This document shows positions 4,150-6,291 of a stretch of DNA of 6,291 bases, one piece after another. The translations under genes and the position numbers were made by a program. The stretch comes from Anaerolineales bacterium. GTDB taxonomy: Bacteria; Chloroflexota; Anaerolineae; Anaerolineales; VGOW01. The notes below the pieces were generated by a model, which had not been told where the DNA came from, did no database searches, and saw nothing but the letters and a program-made list of their open reading frames with translations. Positions within the stretch are counted from its first letter, which is position 1. Every line of letters begins with the position of its first letter. The stretch spans positions 4,509 through 10,799 of the forward strand of contig CAKKQG010000379.1 of NCBI GenBank assembly GCA_919901875.1, in the 5' to 3' direction.

Positions 4150-5594
4150 TATATTTTGGAGATGATCGCTCGCGTGCCATATTTAATCCGTTTCTTCGCA
4201 TCACTCGGTATCTGATTGGTGCTTCCCAGACGGCTGGCAGCTTCGACCGTCATTTGCGCTAGATCGTGTTCGCCCGTTGTCAGCAACCGTGAGGCGAGCA
4301 TTTCAAGATGTTGAGTCGCTTCTCGCACTTTGCCTTCCGCCGCCGCCGCCCATGCTTTTTCTTGCAAGCGGTACAAGGTAAGTTTATCCATCGCTTGCAG
4401 AATGGCAAGAGGAGGCGGTTCGGCTTTGGCGCTGTTGCCAATAGGCAGTGTCAGGTCGGCGGTCACTTTCTCATCTATTCTACCAATGTTGAGAATATCG
4501 CCGGTGATTGAAGTGCGCGCAATGTTTTGGCGCGGGTCGCTGCCGGTCTTTACGACAAACTCTAACAAGATCGAAGAGATCCCCGTGCGCGGAATGCTTC
4601 CGATTCGTAACGGTTGATCGTCTACAGGGATAGGGTAGGCTTCGGGATAGATGCGGAAAGCGGATCGCAATTTAATATCGGCGTCACAGGTGACTTGCAG
4701 GCGCAGGCGTTGAGCAATGGTGCCGCCAATGCCGCGCACTTGTTTAACCATCAAGTCTTCGACTTTTTCAATCGTATGCACGTAAAGTGATTCGCCGCCC
4801 GTCGTCGCAGTCAGCTGATCGAGGAAGACATCATTCCACTCGTCGCCAATGCCCAGACCGCTAATAACGATCCCGTCCAATTCGGCTAACGTGCCTAAGA
4901 GCAAACAATTTTCTTCGTCGCCGTAGGTGCGCCCATCGGTGAGCAGGGTGAGATGATTGATGGATTTAGGATTGATATTTTCTTGGAGCTGTAAGAGACC
5001 TGCCATCAACCCTTCCAAAATTTCAGTGCCGCCATTGGCTTGGATAGCGTTGACTTTGGATATGATCAGGGGTTTATTGTCACACGATTGAGATGGAAAA
5101 ATGACTTCGGCGCGATCACTGAAGGCAACGATAGAAAAGAAATCATTTTCATCCAAGCCCTCAATGATTTGTCGCGCCGCAGATTTGGTGTGATCTAATC
5201 GCGCGCCCTGCATGGAGGTCGAGCGATCAATCACCAAACACAGGTTGAGGGCTGGCGCGATTCGTCTGGTTTGGGCAATGGTCTTGATGTTAAGCAGGCA
5301 ATACACAACTTGCGGTTCAGGCATTGCCCGCAAGCTGTTGCGGCTGTAGACCGGTTCGATAGAAAAAGGAACGTCGAAGACCGAGAGGCGCGCGTCGTAT
5401 TCGGCGCGGTGTGCAGAGTCGGTGAGGGTTTCGTGCGCCGCAGCGATCAGTTTGAATTCTTCGGCGGCGTGAGGGTCGGCGTTGGCGTCGGGGTGGAAGC
5501 GGCGAGCCATTTTACGGAACGCCTGACGAATCTCATCGGTGGAGGCTGAACGCGGCACATTCAGGCAGGCATAATAGTCTGGCAACGATTGCAT
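4149..5594 (-). CDS. J-domain / von Willebrand factor A (VWA) fusion protein
   Basis: This 481-aa protein starts with a J-domain (about 5-70): DYYACLNVPRSASTDEIRQA, the HPD tripeptide at 34-36 and a closing AEYDARL. HPD is what stimulates Hsp70 (DnaK) ATPase, so the protein can probably recruit an Hsp70. Residues about 115-290 are a VWA domain with an intact MIDAS metal site: DRSTS (123-127), T190 in NGGTEILEG and TDG (219-221). The remainder is a beta-rich stretch (about 295-385) followed by a helical bundle (about 395-465: AILQAMDKLTLYRLQEKAWA, ATQHLEMLASRLL), as in other cytoplasmic VWA proteins. No membrane segment is present. ATG 5594-5592 lies 24 nt after the PP2C gene. The TAG stop was created by palindromic insert 2. 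A J-domain fused to VWA is uncommon; the neighbours suggest regulated assembly or remodelling of a complex. Confidence 0.92.
   Translation of the reverse strand: MQSLPDYYACLNVPRSASTDEIRQAFRKMARRFHPDANADPHAAEEFKLIAAAHETLTDSAHRAEYDARLSVFDVPFSIEPVYSRNSLRAMPEPQVVYCLLNIKTIAQTRRIAPALNLCLVIDRSTSMQGARLDHTKSAARQIIEGLDENDFFSIVAFSDRAEVIFPSQSCDNKPLIISKVNAIQANGGTEILEGLMAGLLQLQENINPKSINHLTLLTDGRTYGDEENCLLLGTLAELDGIVISGLGIGDEWNDVFLDQLTATTGGESLYVHTIEKVEDLMVKQVRGIGGTIAQRLRLQVTCDADIKLRSAFRIYPEAYPIPVDDQPLRIGSIPRTGISSILLEFVVKTGSDPRQNIARTSITGDILNIGRIDEKVTADLTLPIGNSAKAEPPPLAILQAMDKLTLYRLQEKAWAAAAEGKVREATQHLEMLASRLLTTGEHDLAQMTVEAASRLGSTNQIPSDAKKRIKYGTRAIISKI
4150..4158. repeat. Direct repeat (9 bp), copy B flanking palindromic insert 2
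   Basis: This is the coding-side copy, spanning the last codons and first two stop-codon bases of the J-VWA gene. It is identical to 4029-4037. The match is short but placed exactly at the insert boundary. Confidence 0.75.
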
Positions 5595-5618
5595 AAACGC
5601 GTTCTCTCTTCAGGCTCG

Positions 5619-6291
5619 CTACAAATTATATTCAATCAAAATGGCGGTGATGTTATCGGGTCCGCCAGCGATGTTTGCCGCTTCTACCAATCGATCACAG
5701 GCGCTCTGTAATGTCGAAGAACTATTGATAATATCCCGCATCTGGTTGTCGCCGACTAAACCCCACAAGCCATCTGAACACAACAGCACTTTCATTCCCG
5801 GCGATAGTTGCAGAGTCTGTGTATCTACTTCTAAACCGTCGCCCTGCCCGATGGCGCGATACAGCACATTGCGTTGGGGGTGGATGGCGGCTTCCGCTTC
5901 GGTGATCTGCCCCAATTCTTGTAAGCGCCTGACGAGTGAGTGGTCGCGCGTCAATTGTTCGAGTCCGGAGGCAGCGATGATATAAGCGCGGCTGTCGCCA
6001 ACGTGACCGATGATCAGTTGATCGTTGAAGACCATAGCCACTGTTCCGGTCGTGCCGCCTTCGCCCACGGCTTTCGTTACGGATTGATTCGATCCGACCA
6101 AGGCGTTGACCATGATCTCTTGTAAAGGCGGACGATCATCGTCGTCATTATTTTCGGACAGTAAAGAAAAATAGATGTTCTTGACGATATCGTGGGCGAT
6201 GCTGCGAGCGGCTACCGCGCTTGCCTTCTCTCCCATGTTATGCCCGCCCATGCCATCGGCGACGATGTACAACCCGAAGGAAGGGATGCGA
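5619..6291 (-). CDS. PP2C-family Ser/Thr protein phosphatase (5' end outside the window)
   Basis: The frame is open to the window edge and reads RIPSFGLYIVADGMGGH, so the gene continues upstream. A TTG at 6272-6270 is an internal Leu codon, not a convincing start. Bacterial PP2C (Stp/PrpC-type) motifs follow in order: VADGMGGHNMGEKAS, GTTGTVAMVF, GHVGDSRAYII, LTRDHSLVRRL, NVLYRAIGQG, LLCSDGLWGLV and GGPDNITAIL, giving the aspartates that hold two Mn/Mg ions. About 223 codons are present; a complete protein is about 240-260 aa, so only a short N-terminal part is missing. It removes phosphate from Ser/Thr sites laid down by Hanks-type kinases and is the natural counter-enzyme for the FHA reader downstream. 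It lies 24 nt before the J-VWA gene, so co-transcription is likely. The stop is TAG (5621-5619). Confidence 0.95.
   Translation of the reverse strand, partial: RIPSFGLYIVADGMGGHNMGEKASAVAARSIAHDIVKNIYFSLLSENNDDDDRPPLQEIMVNALVGSNQSVTKAVGEGGTTGTVAMVFNDQLIIGHVGDSRAYIIAASGLEQLTRDHSLVRRLQELGQITEAEAAIHPQRNVLYRAIGQGDGLEVDTQTLQLSPGMKVLLCSDGLWGLVGDNQMRDIINSSSTLQSACDRLVEAANIAGGPDNITAILIEYNL

Noticed and set aside
6270..6272. TTG as the start codon of the PP2C gene
   Set aside because: The frame stays open to the window edge and the residues before it (RIPSFG) fit the PP2C N-terminal region, so the gene is truncated by the window instead.

Overview
The window fits a bacterial chromosome of moderate GC. 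Its signalling genes, short intergenic gaps and intergenic repeats suggest a Chloroflexota (Anaerolineae-like) genome. That assignment rests on recalled protein and repeat style, not on a marker gene.

Layout: two gene groups converge. On the + strand (1-2213) are the lysine-rich tail of an upstream gene, a cyclic-nucleotide-binding-domain/RsbU-type phosphatase fusion, an overlapping membrane-anchored SH3b protein, and a small DUF971-family protein. The DUF971 start codon is the edge of an 8-bp tandem repeat, and its stop codon is the loop of a strong bidirectional terminator. On the - strand (6291 down to 2345), in transcription order, are a PP2C Ser/Thr phosphatase (5' end outside the window), a J-domain/von Willebrand A fusion, a zinc-ribbon/FHA protein, an unrecognised 81-aa protein and an OmpR/PhoB-type response regulator. 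Between the regulator and the terminator is the 35-codon C-terminal remnant of a small heat-shock protein (Hsp20).

Function (inferred): the PP2C, FHA and J-VWA genes look like one phospho-signalling module. The phosphatase removes Ser/Thr phosphates, the FHA protein reads phosphothreonine, and the J-VWA protein could link an Hsp70 to a metal-dependent adhesion surface. A matching kinase would be expected upstream, outside the window. The + strand phosphatase is a separate, partner-switching type of signalling protein.

The most distinctive signal is between the genes. Two near-identical 83-bp nested palindromes (80/83 identical) sit on either side of the FHA gene. Each lies inside a longer insert bounded by exact direct repeats (15 bp and 9 bp) that duplicate the last codons of the preceding - strand gene. 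Removing insert plus one repeat copy restores tight operon gaps of 19 and 15 nt. In the second case it also restores a TAA stop where the insertion now gives TAG. This is good internal evidence for two recent insertions of a small mobile palindromic element into an operon. A third, unrelated 33-nt palindrome occupies the next gap, before the response regulator.
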